From CAVPUA01 sp963708805 (GTDB lineage Bacteria > Actinomycetota > Actinomycetes > Mycobacteriales > Jatrophihabitantaceae), in NCBI GenBank assembly GCA_963708805.1, contig CAVPUA010000003.1, positions 248,001 to 312,000 of the forward strand: 64,000 nucleotides of DNA, in the 5' to 3' direction. How positions within the stretch are numbered: the stretch's first letter is position 1; each line of letters begins with the position of its first letter. Made by a program: the position numbers and the translations under genes. Positions 33,162 to 42,367 of this stretch are shown one piece after another. A model generated the notes under the pieces. The model had not been told where the DNA came from, did not search any database, and saw nothing but the letters and a program-made list of their open reading frames with translations.

Positions 33162-34434
33162 TCAGGCGAGCAGCGACTTGCCCCAGTAGTCGCCGACCTC
33201 GGACAGGCCGGGCGGGACGGCGAACAGGCCGCTGCCGACATGCTTGATGTACTCGTTCAGGGCGTCGTTCGCCCCCAGTCGTTGCTGGATCGGGACGAAC
33301 TGCGTGCGAGGGTCCTTCTGGTAGGCGATGAAGAACAGGCCGGCGTCGAGCTGGCCGGTCGTGACGTCGGTGCCGTCGGTGTAGGAGTAGCCGCGCCGCA
33401 AGATCTTCTGGCCGCCGTTGGACGCCGGCGCGGCCAGCCGGATGTGGGCGTCGACCGGGATCACCGGCTGGCCGTTCTTGGTCGCCTCGAGGTCGACGAC
33501 GTCGAACTCCTTGGTGCCGGTCAGCGGGGCGCCGGTGTCCTTGTACCGACCGAAGACGTTCTGCTGGTCGGCGAGGTAGTCGGTGTCCCACGACTCGATG
33601 ATCATCCGGATGCGGCGCGACACCAGGTAGCTGCCGCCCTTCATCCAGGCCTGGTCGGTCTCGCCGCCGACCCAGACGAATGCGCTCATCTCGGCGCCGT
33701 CCTCGGCCTTGATGTTGTTCGTGCCGTCCTTGAACCCCATCAGGTTGCGCGGCGTGGCCTGTGACGTCGAGGTGGACGACGTCCGCCCGAAGCCGAGCTG
33801 CGACCACCTCATGACGGCCGTGCCGCGGGCGATGCGCGCGAAGTTGCGGATGACGTGGAAGGCGACCTGCGGGTCGTTCGAGCAGGCCTGGACGCAGATG
33901 TCGCCGCCCGTCTGCGTCGGATCGAGGGCGTCGCCGGGCAGCGCCGGCAGGTCGGCGAGGGCGGCCGGACGCTTGGCCGCCAATCCGAACCGGTCGTCGA
34001 AGAAGGACGGTCCGAAGCCGACGGTGATCGTGAGGTCGCCGGCGTTCAGGCCGAGCGCCTCGCCGGTGTCGACCGGGGGCGACTGGGGGGCGGTCTCGGT
34101 CGGTCCGATGGGCAGGGCTTGCGTCATTCGCGCGCCGGCCGCCGCCCACGACGCCAGCATCGCGATCACCGCCGTCTTCGACGGACTGGTGATGTCGAAG
34201 GCCGCGAAGGCGAGTCGGTCCTGGGCCGGGGTCGCGATGCCGGCTTGGTGATCACCGTAGAACGCGACGGTCGTCGCGGCCGGCGGTCGAGGCTTTGGCT
34301 TCGGTGCCGCGGGCGATCCCGAAGCCGCCCGCGCCGCCGACCGCCAGCGCGCCGACACCGCCCAGCGCGACGCCGAGGAAACCGCGCCGGCTGGGGGCGG
34401 TCTCCTCGGGTGTCGCGGCTGGCGGTTCGGCCAT
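33162..34434 (-). CDS. efeB: EfeB/DyP-type heme peroxidase, Tat-exported (one frameshift)
   Basis: About 424 residues. The Tat signal SRRGFLGVALGGVGALAVGG starts 15 residues after ATG 34434; the frame shifts near 34275 (one extra base in the run around GCCAAAGCC) and then continues ATTVAFYGDHQAGIATP. The DyP motif GFKDGTNN and the proximal-ligand region DAHIRLAAP are intact. In the EfeUOB system it is the secreted heme peroxidase that assists ferrous iron uptake. The start lies 3 bases downstream of efeO. Confidence 0.88.
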
Positions 34435-34437
34435 CAG

Positions 34438-35623
34438 CTACCGACGACCTTGCCCGCCACCGTCGACAGCGGCTCGGCGACCGCCTGCAGCGCCTGCGAG
34501 AGCGCGGTGCGGTCGGCGTCGGTGATCGAGCCGTACAGCACGTAACCCGACGCGTCGGTGGTGCTGCGGTACTTGTCGAGCAGGGTGTCGAGGGCGGTGA
34601 AGTTGGTCGCGACCTCGGTGGCCAGCGAGGCGTCGATCTTGGCCAGGCCCGGCTGCAGCGAGGCGAACGCCTGCTCGGCGCCCTCGACATTGGCGGCGAA
34701 GTCGAGCATGTCGATGTGCGAGTAGCGCTCCTCCTCGCCGGTGATCTTGGTCTTCGAGACCTCGTCCAGCAGGTCGACGGCGCCGTTGGCCAGCTCGGCC
34801 GGCTGGTACTTCAGACCGGTCGTCAGCGTCTGCAGCTTCTGGACGTTGGCGACGAGGCCGTCGCCGTACGCCGCGAGCCCGGTGAGGCTGTTGTCCTGGA
34901 ACAGGCCCATCTCGATGCGGTGGAAGCCCTCCCACTGCGCGGCGGGAACGTCGTCGACGCGCGCGTCGATGTCGCTGTCGAGGTTGTCGTTGCCGCTGGT
35001 GAAAGACTCGGCGACCGGCTCGATGCGCTCGTAGTAGGCGCGCGACTTCTTGTACGCGTTCTGAGCTGCGGTCAGGTCAGTGCCCTTGAGCGCGGTGTCG
35101 AGCGTCTGGGTCGTGGTGAGCAGTTCGGCGACCTGGGTGCGTGACGTACTGGCCGTACTCGGTGGCGCCGCTGGCCAGCAGGGCGGAGGTGTCGGTGTCG
35201 CCGGTCGTGGTGGCCTGACCGGTGATCTTGATCGTGTTCTTCTCGGTCGACGCGCCGGGGCAGTAGATCGTGTAGCTGCCGGGGTCGAGCGAGAGTGCGA
35301 AGGTGCCCGAAAGGCCCGGAGGCAGGTTCTCCTTCTCACCGACGATGCGCTCACCCGAGAGCAGCTCGAGCTCGCTGACGGCGGTGGCGTCCTTGTTGGT
35401 GATGCTGAACGTCAGCGGGCCGGAGTTGTAGCTGGTCGCCGGCGGCACGCAGCCGTCGCTGGTGATCGTGATGGCGACCGTGCGGGAGTTCGAGGCGCCA
35501 CCCGTGCTGGCCGCCGCGCTCGACGACGAGCCGGACTTGGAGGAGCTGCCGCAGGCGCTGAGCAGCAGGGCGGCGGCGACGGCGGTCGACGCCGACGAGG
35601 ACGGGTGCGGGCTTGGCGATCAT
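34438..35623 (-). CDS. efeO: EfeO iron-uptake lipoprotein, cupredoxin plus M75 domain (frameshifted)
   Basis: About 394 residues recovered across frames. A lipoprotein signal with lipobox LLSACGSSS is followed by an N-terminal cupredoxin-like domain (VAITITSDGCVPPATSYNSG, PGSYTIYCPGASTEKNTIKI) and the C-terminal imelysin-like M75 domain (QWEGFHRIEMGLF, EEERYSHIDMLDFAANVEGA). HxxE and E-rich sites are the presumed Fe ligands. Single extra bases at about 35586 and 35148 break the frame. ATG 35623 is downstream of an IdeR box. Confidence 0.85.
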
Positions 35624-35653
35624 GGTGGGTTCGACTCCTGGCTCAACGACAAG

Positions 35654-35672
35654 TTAGGTGAGCCTAACCTAA
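35654..35672 (-). promoter_or_regulatory. IdeR/DmdR iron box upstream of efeO
   Basis: TTAGGTGAGCCTAACCTAA (35654-35672) matches the actinobacterial iron-box consensus TTAGGTTAGGCTAACCTAA at 17 of 19 positions. It lies between the efeU stop and the efeO start, implying iron-repressed internal expression of efeOB. Confidence 0.8.
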
Positions 35673-35679
35673 CTCTTGA

Positions 35680-37218
35680 TCAGAGCACGCTCAGGGGTGA
35701 CCAGGGCCACAGACTCGGATGTCGCGGCGGCGCGAGCCCCAGCCAGAAGACGGCGGCGATCGCGAACAGGATCGCCGCAAGCACGCCGAGGACGATCGCG
35801 AGCAGGTGGAACAGCGCGGCGCGATCGGCATCGGATTCGGCCGCGCGTACGGCCCGGGCCGCGGACGACACTGCCGCCGACGGCAGCGCCGAGGTCGTGG
35901 TCGACGGCGTCCCGATCGCACTCGCGCCGATCGCGAAGGCCGCGGTCGTGGTGACCTTCTGGGTCGAGTGCAGGTCGACGACGCGTCCGGTCGCGGCGTC
36001 GATCCAGGCCGTGACGGTCGTGCTGGAGGGGTAGGAGACGCTCACGTCCCCACTGCCGGCCCGCACGCCGAGCGGCACCCGTCCGCCGTTGAGGGTGGCC
36101 ACCTCGTCCAGGCTCATCGTGGTCGTCGGCTTGGCCTGGCCGGTGCTGGTCGCCGAGTAGACGCTGGTCGAGACCCCGCCGTGCTCCTCGTCGCCGGTGC
36201 GGGCGAGGGTCAGCTGCTGGCTCGTGCCGGTCACGTTCGTGCGGACCACGGCCGACTCGGTCGAGCGAGACACGACCTGCGCGCTCGTGCCGGCGGCCGC
36301 GGTCACCGGATCGGTCGTGGAGGCGCCCGGTGCGGTGAGCGCCAGGACGATCGCGGCGACGGCGGAGGCGGCTGCGCCCACGAGCGCGGCCCGCACGACG
36401 CTGGCGCGGCTCGGCCCCTTGCCGGGTGGCCAGGCGACGTACAGCCCGACCGGAATGACGTAGACGAGCCAGCCGATCAGCTCGATCAGCACCGGCTTGG
36501 GCTGGACGCCGAGCATCCCGGTGAGCAGCGACGCCTCGACCGAACCGGGCCGGACGAGCCAGGTCAGGTCGACCGTCGACTGCTGGCCGACGGTCAGCCA
36601 GCCGGCCTCGTGGGCGGTGTGGAACGCGGTGACGACCAGCCCCCCGGCGACCAGGACGAGCACGACGCCGGTGGCTCGGAAGAACTTCGACAGGTTCAGC
36701 CGGACCCCGCCGCGATAGATGGCGTAGCCCAGCCCGACCGCGACCACGATGCCGAGCAGGGCACCCGCACCGGCGGCACTGCTGTTGGACGTCTCGTTGA
36801 ACGCGGCGAGCAGGAAGACGACGGTCTCGAAGCCCTCGCGGAGCACGGCCAGGAAAGCCATGCCGACCAGCGCCCAGCCCGAACCGGCGGCGAGCGCGAG
36901 ACCGGCGGCCCCTTCGAGCTGGCCCTTGAGATCGCGCGAGTGGCGGCGCATCCAGACGACCATGTAGGTGACCATGGCGACGGCCACAGCGCCGACGACC
37001 GTCTCGAGACCTTCCTGCTGACGCTGGGGCAGGTCGCGCGAGATGATCTCGAGGGTGATGCCGACGGCCACGCAGAGCGCGATCGCCGCCGCCACACCGG
37101 CGAACACCCAGCGCAGCAGGTCCGAGCGGCCGCGCTGGCGAAGGAACGCCGCGACGATGCTGACGATCAAGGACGCCTCGAGCCCCTCGCGGAGGCCGAT
37201 GACGAACGTGGGCAGCAT
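35680..37218 (-). CDS. efeU: EfeU iron permease (FTR1 family)
   Basis: 512 residues. Two REGLE-type iron motifs, GLREGLEASLIVSIV at the start and VLREGFETVVFLLAAF in mid-protein, sit in membrane helices as in Ftr1p, in seven or so membrane segments. A long Ser/Thr/Ala-rich extracytoplasmic region (about residues 300-440) before the last membrane helix is longer than in E. coli EfeU. It carries ferrous or ferric iron across the membrane with EfeO and EfeB downstream. The ATG is 13 bases from an IdeR box. Confidence 0.9.
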   Translation of the reverse strand: MLPTFVIGLREGLEASLIVSIVAAFLRQRGRSDLLRWVFAGVAAAIALCVAVGITLEIISRDLPQRQQEGLETVVGAVAVAMVTYMVVWMRRHSRDLKGQLEGAAGLALAAGSGWALVGMAFLAVLREGFETVVFLLAAFNETSNSSAAGAGALLGIVVAVGLGYAIYRGGVRLNLSKFFRATGVVLVLVAGGLVVTAFHTAHEAGWLTVGQQSTVDLTWLVRPGSVEASLLTGMLGVQPKPVLIELIGWLVYVIPVGLYVAWPPGKGPSRASVVRAALVGAAASAVAAIVLALTAPGASTTDPVTAAAGTSAQVVSRSTESAVVRTNVTGTSQQLTLARTGDEEHGGVSTSVYSATSTGQAKPTTTMSLDEVATLNGGRVPLGVRAGSGDVSVSYPSSTTVTAWIDAATGRVVDLHSTQKVTTTAAFAIGASAIGTPSTTTSALPSAAVSSAARAVRAAESDADRAALFHLLAIVLGVLAAILFAIAAVFWLGLAPPRHPSLWPWSPLSVL

Positions 37219-37231
37219 AGGAGACCGATCG

Positions 37232-37250
37232 TTAGGTAAGGCTTACCTGC
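37232..37250 (-). promoter_or_regulatory. IdeR/DmdR iron box upstream of efeU
   Basis: TTAGGTAAGGCTTACCTGC (37232-37250) matches the iron-box consensus at 15 of 19 positions and overlaps the promoter of efeUOB, whose first codon is at 37218. It indicates repression by IdeR with iron. Confidence 0.75.
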
Positions 37251-37331
37251 TCGACGATAACGGCAGAACGATCGTGGGCCAAGCCGGACGTCGTCAGCGT
37301 CACCTCAGGCATCCACCACCGGCACACCCGC

Positions 37332-37350
37332 GTTAGTTAGGCTTGCCAAC
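37332..37350 (+). promoter_or_regulatory. Weaker IdeR-like box upstream of the MFS gene
   Basis: GTTAGTTAGGCTTGCCAAC (37332-37350) keeps the core TTAGGCT and matches about 12 of 19 consensus bases. It lies 16-22 bases before the possible GTG starts of the rightward MFS gene, so that gene may also be iron-repressed. Both boxes are in the 147-base divergent region. Confidence 0.45.
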
Positions 37351-37365
37351 TATCGACGACGGACG

Positions 37366-38631
37366 GTGCCGGTGAGCGAGCGGCCGATAACCCTGCTCGC
37401 CATCGCGCCGTCGGTTTTCCTGCCGGCCCTGGTCTTCGAGATCGGCAACGGAGCGATCGCCCCGATCATCGCGTTGACCGCGATCGACGAGGGCGCGTCG
37501 CCCGGACTGGCCGCGTTCATGCTGGCGCTGCTCGGCGCCGGACAGATTCTCGGCGACATCCCGGCGGGCGCGCTCGCCGACCGGATCGGCGACCGGCACG
37601 CCATGATCGTCGCCGCGTCACTGGCCCTGGTCGCCCAGGTCGCCTGCTTCTTCTCGCACTCGATCGTCGTCTTCGGCGTCGCGCTCGTGATGATCGGCTC
37701 GGCCAACTCGACCTACTACCTCGGGCGGCAGAGCTACCTCACCGAACTGGTCCCGCCGGCACTGCGCGCCCGGGCCATGTCGACGCTCGGCGGGTCGCAC
37801 CGCATCGGGTTGTTCATCGGCCCGTTCGTCGGCGCGGCCGCCATCGACCTCGGTGGCCTGCGCAGCGCCTACGTCGTGGCGATGGCGGCCGCCGTCAGCG
37901 CGGCCACGCTGCTGATCGTCATCCCCGACACCAAGGCGCCGGGCGACCACCCGGCGCTCGTCCGGGGCGAAGTCAGCTCGTGGCACATGGTGCGCACCTA
38001 CCGCTCCATGTTCGCGACGCTCGGGCTGGCGATCCTGTTCGTCGGCGCGGTGCGGGCGGCCCGCCAGACCGTCCTGCCGCTCTGGGCCTCGCACATCGGG
38101 CTGAGCGCGGCGCAGACCAGCGTGATGTTCGGTATCGCCAGCGCGGTCGACATGGCGCTGTTCTATCCCTCGGGCAAGGTGATGGACCACTACGGCCGGC
38201 TGGCGATCGCGTTGCCGTCCATGATCATCCTGGGCGGCACGATGGTCGCGGTGCCGCTGACGCACGATTTCGCGACCCTCACGGTGATCGCCATGGCGAT
38301 GAGCCTGGGCAACGGGATCGGCGCCGGGATCATCCTGACGCTCGGGGCCGACGCGGCCCCGCTGGCCAGCCGGACCCGCTTCCTGGCCGTGTGGCGGCTC
38401 TTCGCCGACTCCGGCAACGCGGCCGGGCCGGTCGTGGTGTCGGTCGTGGCCACTGTCACCACGCTGGCGGCCGGCATCGTGACGATCGGAGCGGCCGGTT
38501 TCGTCGCGGCCGGCGGGCTGCTGCTGTTCGCGCCGCGCTACTCGCCCTACGCCACGATCCAGGGCGCCCGCACCCGCTACGCCCAGGCGCACCCGGTGGC
38601 GGGCGAGAAGCCGACCGCGGGTGGTCCTTGA
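37366..38631 (+). CDS. MFS transporter, possibly siderophore exporter
   Basis: 421 residues (GTG 37366; GTG 37372 also possible), 12 membrane segments. GDIPAGALADRIGDRHAMIV is the MFS A motif after helix 2, and YYLGRQSYLTELVPPALRAR is a conserved loop. It is divergent from efeUOB and has its own IdeR-like box, which suggests a role in iron homeostasis, for example siderophore or drug export. The substrate is unknown. Confidence 0.75.
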   Translation: MPVSERPITLLAIAPSVFLPALVFEIGNGAIAPIIALTAIDEGASPGLAAFMLALLGAGQILGDIPAGALADRIGDRHAMIVAASLALVAQVACFFSHSIVVFGVALVMIGSANSTYYLGRQSYLTELVPPALRARAMSTLGGSHRIGLFIGPFVGAAAIDLGGLRSAYVVAMAAAVSAATLLIVIPDTKAPGDHPALVRGEVSSWHMVRTYRSMFATLGLAILFVGAVRAARQTVLPLWASHIGLSAAQTSVMFGIASAVDMALFYPSGKVMDHYGRLAIALPSMIILGGTMVAVPLTHDFATLTVIAMAMSLGNGIGAGIILTLGADAAPLASRTRFLAVWRLFADSGNAAGPVVVSVVATVTTLAAGIVTIGAAGFVAAGGLLLFAPRYSPYATIQGARTRYAQAHPVAGEKPTAGGP

Positions 38632-38768
38632 CCATCATTTTGCGTGGCGTAGCCGACTTGGCGACCGTGAACACAGCGAGGCCGCTCGTTTGCTGGTCGA
38701 GCGTGCGGACGGCGGCCGCGCCCTCGGCCGGGTCGGCCGACGCGAAAGCCATCCGGGGCTGATCGCGG

Positions 38769-39182
38769 TCAGCCGGCCGGAGTTCGGATTCGCCCCAGAA
38801 TCCGGTCGAGGGCGGCCAGGTCGTTCGGCTCGAGATCACGAAGTGCCGGTGGTGGCGCCCCGAGGATCGCCTCCGCCGTCCGGGTCGCCCGCAGGCCGGC
38901 GGCGGTCGCGGCCACGAGTTTCGAGCGACCGTCGGACGGGTTGGGCTTGCGCACGGCCAGGCCGCGCTGCTCGAGGTCGGACACGATGACCGAGGTGTAC
39001 GGGGCGTCGGTCTGCAGCGCCGCCGCCAGCTTGCCGAGCGAGAGCGGGCCGGCTGCGATGTGGCGCAGTGCCTTGATCTTGACGAAGCTGAGGTTCAGTC
39101 GTCGGCACGCTTCTCGTTGGCCGCCGCTGCCCTCGAGCACGAGTTCGCGCATGGACTGCCAGGCCCGGACGGCGATCGTCAT
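38769..39182 (-). CDS. MarR-family transcriptional regulator
   Basis: 137 residues. The winged-helix core is LSFVKIKALRHIAAGPLSLG then KLAAALQTDAPYTSVIVSDL and EQRGLAVRKPNPSDGRSKLV, the MarR wing. It lies 3 bases downstream of an EmrB/QacA-type exporter on the same strand and is likely its repressor, binding the inverted repeat at 40630-40668. Confidence 0.85.
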   Translation of the reverse strand: MTIAVRAWQSMRELVLEGSGGQREACRRLNLSFVKIKALRHIAAGPLSLGKLAAALQTDAPYTSVIVSDLEQRGLAVRKPNPSDGRSKLVAATAAGLRATRTAEAILGAPPPALRDLEPNDLAALDRILGRIRTPAG

Positions 39183-39185
39183 CGC

Positions 39186-40643
39186 TCATGCCGGCACCCG
39201 TTCGGCCTCGTCCAGCTGTTCGGCGGCGCGGGACGCGGTGGCGCGCGCCCACCGCCCGGTCGAGACCACCGACGCGACGAGCGTCGCCAGCCCGAGGGCC
39301 GCCAGCGTGATCCACACCTCGTTGCCCGACCGGGCGAAGGACTGGGTGACCGAGCCGCCGTGGATCGGATTGACGAGCGATCCGACGACGGCGACTCCCA
39401 ACGTCGAGCCGACCTGGCGGCTGGTCGACGCGAACGCCGCCGCGACCCCGGCCTGCGACCGCGGCAGTCCCGAGACCGCCGTGTTCGTGATCGGCGCGTT
39501 CACGAAGCTGAAGCCGACCCCGAACAACACGACGCCGAACAGGATCCGGACGTAGCTCGTGCCCGGACCGATCCCGATCAACGACAGCGCTCCGATGGTC
39601 AGGAACGGTGCCGCGATGAACAGCGATGGCCGCGGGCCCCGGGCGGCGACGAGCCGCCCGCCGATCGGCGCCAGGATGATCGTCGCGGCGGCCATGGGCA
39701 GCAGCGTCATGCCCGCCCGCAGCGGGGACAGGTCGCGCACGTCCTGCAGGTACAGGCTCATCACGAAAAGCAGACCGGCGAACGAGCCGAACGCCAGTAC
39801 GGCGATCATCGTCGCGCCGGTGAACGGCGCGCTGCGGAACAGGCGCAGTTCGATCAGCGGCTGGAAGCGGCGCCGCTCGTAGAAGATCAGCAGCGCCAGG
39901 GCCACGACGACGACGCCCAGCAAGGTGGTCACCTCGGTCGAGCCCCAGCCCTTCTCGGGTGCGGCGATGATGGCGTAGGTCAGCGACCCGAAGAGGGCGA
40001 CGACGAGCAGCTGGCCCACCGGATCCGGTCGGCGCGCGTGGTCGGCCCGCGACTCGGGGACGAAGATCGCGGCCAGGATGATCGCGGCCACCCCGATGGG
40101 GACGTTCACCCAGAAGATCGCGCGCCAGCCGATCGTCTCGGTCAGCAGGCCGCCGAGGACGGGTCCGATGCCCAAGCTGATTCCGAACACTCCGCCCCAG
40201 ATGCCGATCGCTCGGGCGCGTTCCTTCGGATCGGTGAAGACGTTGGTGACGATGGACATGGCCACCGGGTTGAGCATCGATCCGCCCATTGCCTGCACCA
40301 CCCGGAAGGCGATCAGCGAGCCCAGGTTGGGGGCCAGGCTGCACAGCAGCGAGCCGGTCGAGAACAGCACGAGTCCGGTCTGGAAGATCCGCCGACGCCC
40401 CAACCGGTCGGCGGTCGAGCCCGAGAGGATCAAGAGCGACGCGATCGTCACCGAGTACGCGTCGACCGTCCACTGCAGCCCGGACAACGAGGCGTCGAGA
40501 TCGTGCCGGATCGAGGGCAGCGCGACGTTGACGATCGTGTTGTCCATACCGACGATCAGCAGGCTCATACAGCAGATTGCGAGGATCAGTCGCTTGCGGC
40601 CGGCGGAAAGCTCGGCCACCACCGGCAATGAACTTGTAGCCAC
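39186..40643 (-). CDS. MFS multidrug exporter, DHA2 (EmrB/QacA) family
   Basis: 485 residues with 14 predicted membrane segments. The DHA2 motifs are clear: LLIVGMDNTIVNVALPSIRH in helix 1, ILSGSTADRLGRRRIFQTGL (A motif) and GIWGGVFGISLGIGPVLGGL (C motif). It exports hydrophobic drugs or dyes in relatives. The GTG start at 40643 lies inside the left half of a MarR-type operator. Confidence 0.85.
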   Translation of the reverse strand: MATSSLPVVAELSAGRKRLILAICCMSLLIVGMDNTIVNVALPSIRHDLDASLSGLQWTVDAYSVTIASLLILSGSTADRLGRRRIFQTGLVLFSTGSLLCSLAPNLGSLIAFRVVQAMGGSMLNPVAMSIVTNVFTDPKERARAIGIWGGVFGISLGIGPVLGGLLTETIGWRAIFWVNVPIGVAAIILAAIFVPESRADHARRPDPVGQLLVVALFGSLTYAIIAAPEKGWGSTEVTTLLGVVVVALALLIFYERRRFQPLIELRLFRSAPFTGATMIAVLAFGSFAGLLFVMSLYLQDVRDLSPLRAGMTLLPMAAATIILAPIGGRLVAARGPRPSLFIAAPFLTIGALSLIGIGPGTSYVRILFGVVLFGVGFSFVNAPITNTAVSGLPRSQAGVAAAFASTSRQVGSTLGVAVVGSLVNPIHGGSVTQSFARSGNEVWITLAALGLATLVASVVSTGRWARATASRAAEQLDEAERVPA

Positions 40644-40668
40644 ACAACAATATTAGGACTACAAGTTC
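40630..40668. promoter_or_regulatory. Operator-like inverted repeat for the MarR/MFS unit
   Basis: GAACTTGTAG (40630-40639) and CTACAAGTTC (40659-40668) are perfect 10-base inverted arms with a 19-base AT-rich spacer. The left arm covers codons 2-5 of the exporter. Position and symmetry fit MarR autoregulation; the divergent thioesterase gene could also be affected. Confidence 0.7.
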
Positions 40669-40748
40669 TTCGTTTCACTGTGACGTGAACCGCTGACTTC
40701 GGTGACCAAACGTTTGGTGAACGCAGACGCGAATGTGACACTGCCACC

Positions 40749-41156
40749 GTGCCCGATGACTCGCTCGCCAACCTGATCGCCCTCAACGAATCGTCTGTGT
40801 TCAACCAGTGGGCGGGCATGACCGTCACGTCGGCGTCGGTCGGCCGGGTCGAGCTCGGCCTGCCGTGGCGTGCCGACTTCGCCGAGTACCGCGGCATCCT
40901 GCACGCCGCCCTCGTACTCGGACTGCTCGAGACGGCCTGCGGCTTCGCCGCCGACACCACCCGTCCGACCGACGGCGTGTGCAACTGCTCGGTGAACTTC
41001 CTGTCCCCCGCGTTCGGCGACTCGTTCGTGGCGCGCGCGCACGTGATCAAGTCGGGTCGCCGCCAGATCTTCACCGCCGCCGAACTGTTCGCGGTGCGCG
41101 ACGGCGCCGAACACCTGGTGACCACCGCGACCGGGATCAGCACGGCGTCACCGTGA
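40749..41156 (+). CDS. PaaI-type hotdog thioesterase
   Basis: 135 residues, single hotdog domain. FNQWAGMTVTSASVGRVELG and LPWRADFAEYRGILHAALVL contain the conserved glycine-rich turn and helix, although the usual HG.H motif is replaced by RGILHAAL. VNFLSPAFGDSFVARAHVIK is the family strand. It probably hydrolyses acyl- or aryl-CoA. GTG 40749; the next methyltransferase overlaps its stop. Confidence 0.75.
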   Translation: MPDDSLANLIALNESSVFNQWAGMTVTSASVGRVELGLPWRADFAEYRGILHAALVLGLLETACGFAADTTRPTDGVCNCSVNFLSPAFGDSFVARAHVIKSGRRQIFTAAELFAVRDGAEHLVTTATGISTASP

Positions 41157-41719
41157 CCCGCTGGGACGACGACGCCTCGCACCGCTACGTCGCGCGGTTC
41201 CGGCAGCTGGCGGCCGATGGAGTCGACCTCGCCGGCGAGGCGCGGTTCGTGGACGCGGTGGTCTCGCGCGGCTCGCGGATCCTGGACGCCGGTTGCGGCT
41301 CGGGCCGCGTCGGCGGCGAGCTGTTCGACAGGGGCCACTCCGTCGTCGGCATCGACGCCGATCCGGTGCTGATCGACGCCGCCGAGGCCGATCATCCCGG
41401 ACCGCGGTGGATCGTCGGCGACCTGTCCGTGCTCGCACTGGACGAGACGTTCGACGCAGCGGTGGTCGCCGGCAACGTGATGCTGTTCGTGGCTCCGGGC
41501 ACCGAGGGCGCGGTGTTGGCGCGCATCGCCGCACACATCCGTCCGGACGGGGTGGTGATCGTCGGCTTCGGGACGGCGCGCGGCTACGACCTCACCGACT
41601 TCGACCGGCACGCCGATCTGGCCGGGCTGGTCCTCGAGCACCGGTTCGCGACCTGGGAGTTGCGGCCGTGGCACGAGGACGCATCGTTCGTGGTGAGCGT
41701 CTTCCGCCGTCCTAGCTGA
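41153..41719 (+). CDS. Class I SAM-dependent methyltransferase
   Basis: 188 residues from GTG 41153, overlapping the thioesterase stop as GTGA. Motif I is ILDAGCGSGRVGGELFDRGH with VVGIDADPVLIDAA, and a later strand is HIRPDGVVIVGFG. The substrate is unknown. It is co-translated with the thioesterase and converges with the VOC gene, overlapping by 8 bases. Confidence 0.8.
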   Translation: MTRWDDDASHRYVARFRQLAADGVDLAGEARFVDAVVSRGSRILDAGCGSGRVGGELFDRGHSVVGIDADPVLIDAAEADHPGPRWIVGDLSVLALDETFDAAVVAGNVMLFVAPGTEGAVLARIAAHIRPDGVVIVGFGTARGYDLTDFDRHADLAGLVLEHRFATWELRPWHEDASFVVSVFRRPS

Positions 41720-42317
41720 GGGTTCGCAGTCCAAACGGAGTATCGAGGGTCGCGCGCATCACGGGCTCGCCCTGTTCGAGATCGGCCGTCGCGCCGAGAG
41801 TGTCCAGCTGTGATCGCAGCGCCTCGGGATCGCGCGTGCGGATCGTGAACTCGACGAGGCGCAGCTGCGGCAGCTCCGCGCCGGTCGGGTGCGGGCCGGC
41901 GCCCCAGTCGATCAAGAACGGCACCGCGCCGGCATCTGGCGTCAGCCGCCACCGCAGGCGGCCGCCGTTAGGCAGTGCGCGCTCCATGGCCGCCGCCTCG
42001 CCGGGGTCGTAGCCGTGGGCACGAGCGCTCGAGATCGCGGCGTCGATGTCCGGGGTGCGGACGGCCCAGGTCACCAGTTCGGCGGCCGCATCGGATGCCG
42101 TCCCGAACGGACGCTCCCCGGCGAAGTCGGGTTGACCCGGGTCGGGACCGATGATCTCGAGATAGGCGTGCCCGCCCAGGCCGACCAGGTAGTTCGCGGT
42201 GCCACGTCCCGTGTGACTGCCTCCCCGCTGCGGGTGGATTCCGGTGTCCTTCGCGAACCGGTCGACGCCGGCCGCAAGATCAGGCACGCGGTAGACGAGG
42301 TGATCGAGTTCGGCCAT
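41712..42317 (-). CDS. VOC/glyoxalase-like domain protein
   Basis: 201 residues. MAELDHLVYRVPDLAAGVDR opens the first VOC module (metal His 6), followed by GGSHTGRGTANYLVGLGGHA and YLEIIGPDP, and the second module has RLRWRLTPDAGAVPFLIDWG and RLVEFTIRTRDPE. It matches the Glyoxalase_3-like family, usually uncharacterised. The function is unknown, cytosolic. Confidence 0.78.
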   Translation of the reverse strand: MAELDHLVYRVPDLAAGVDRFAKDTGIHPQRGGSHTGRGTANYLVGLGGHAYLEIIGPDPGQPDFAGERPFGTASDAAAELVTWAVRTPDIDAAISSARAHGYDPGEAAAMERALPNGGRLRWRLTPDAGAVPFLIDWGAGPHPTGAELPQLRLVEFTIRTRDPEALRSQLDTLGATADLEQGEPVMRATLDTPFGLRTLS

Positions 42318-42367
42318 ACCGTCACGCTAGCCACCCGCAGCGGGTCGAACTGGGCGCTGGAGGACCG

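Noticed and set aside
38632..38768. Possible short gene between the MFS and marR genes
   Set aside because: Frames here are short, with no ribosome site and no family resemblance; called plain intergenic DNA.
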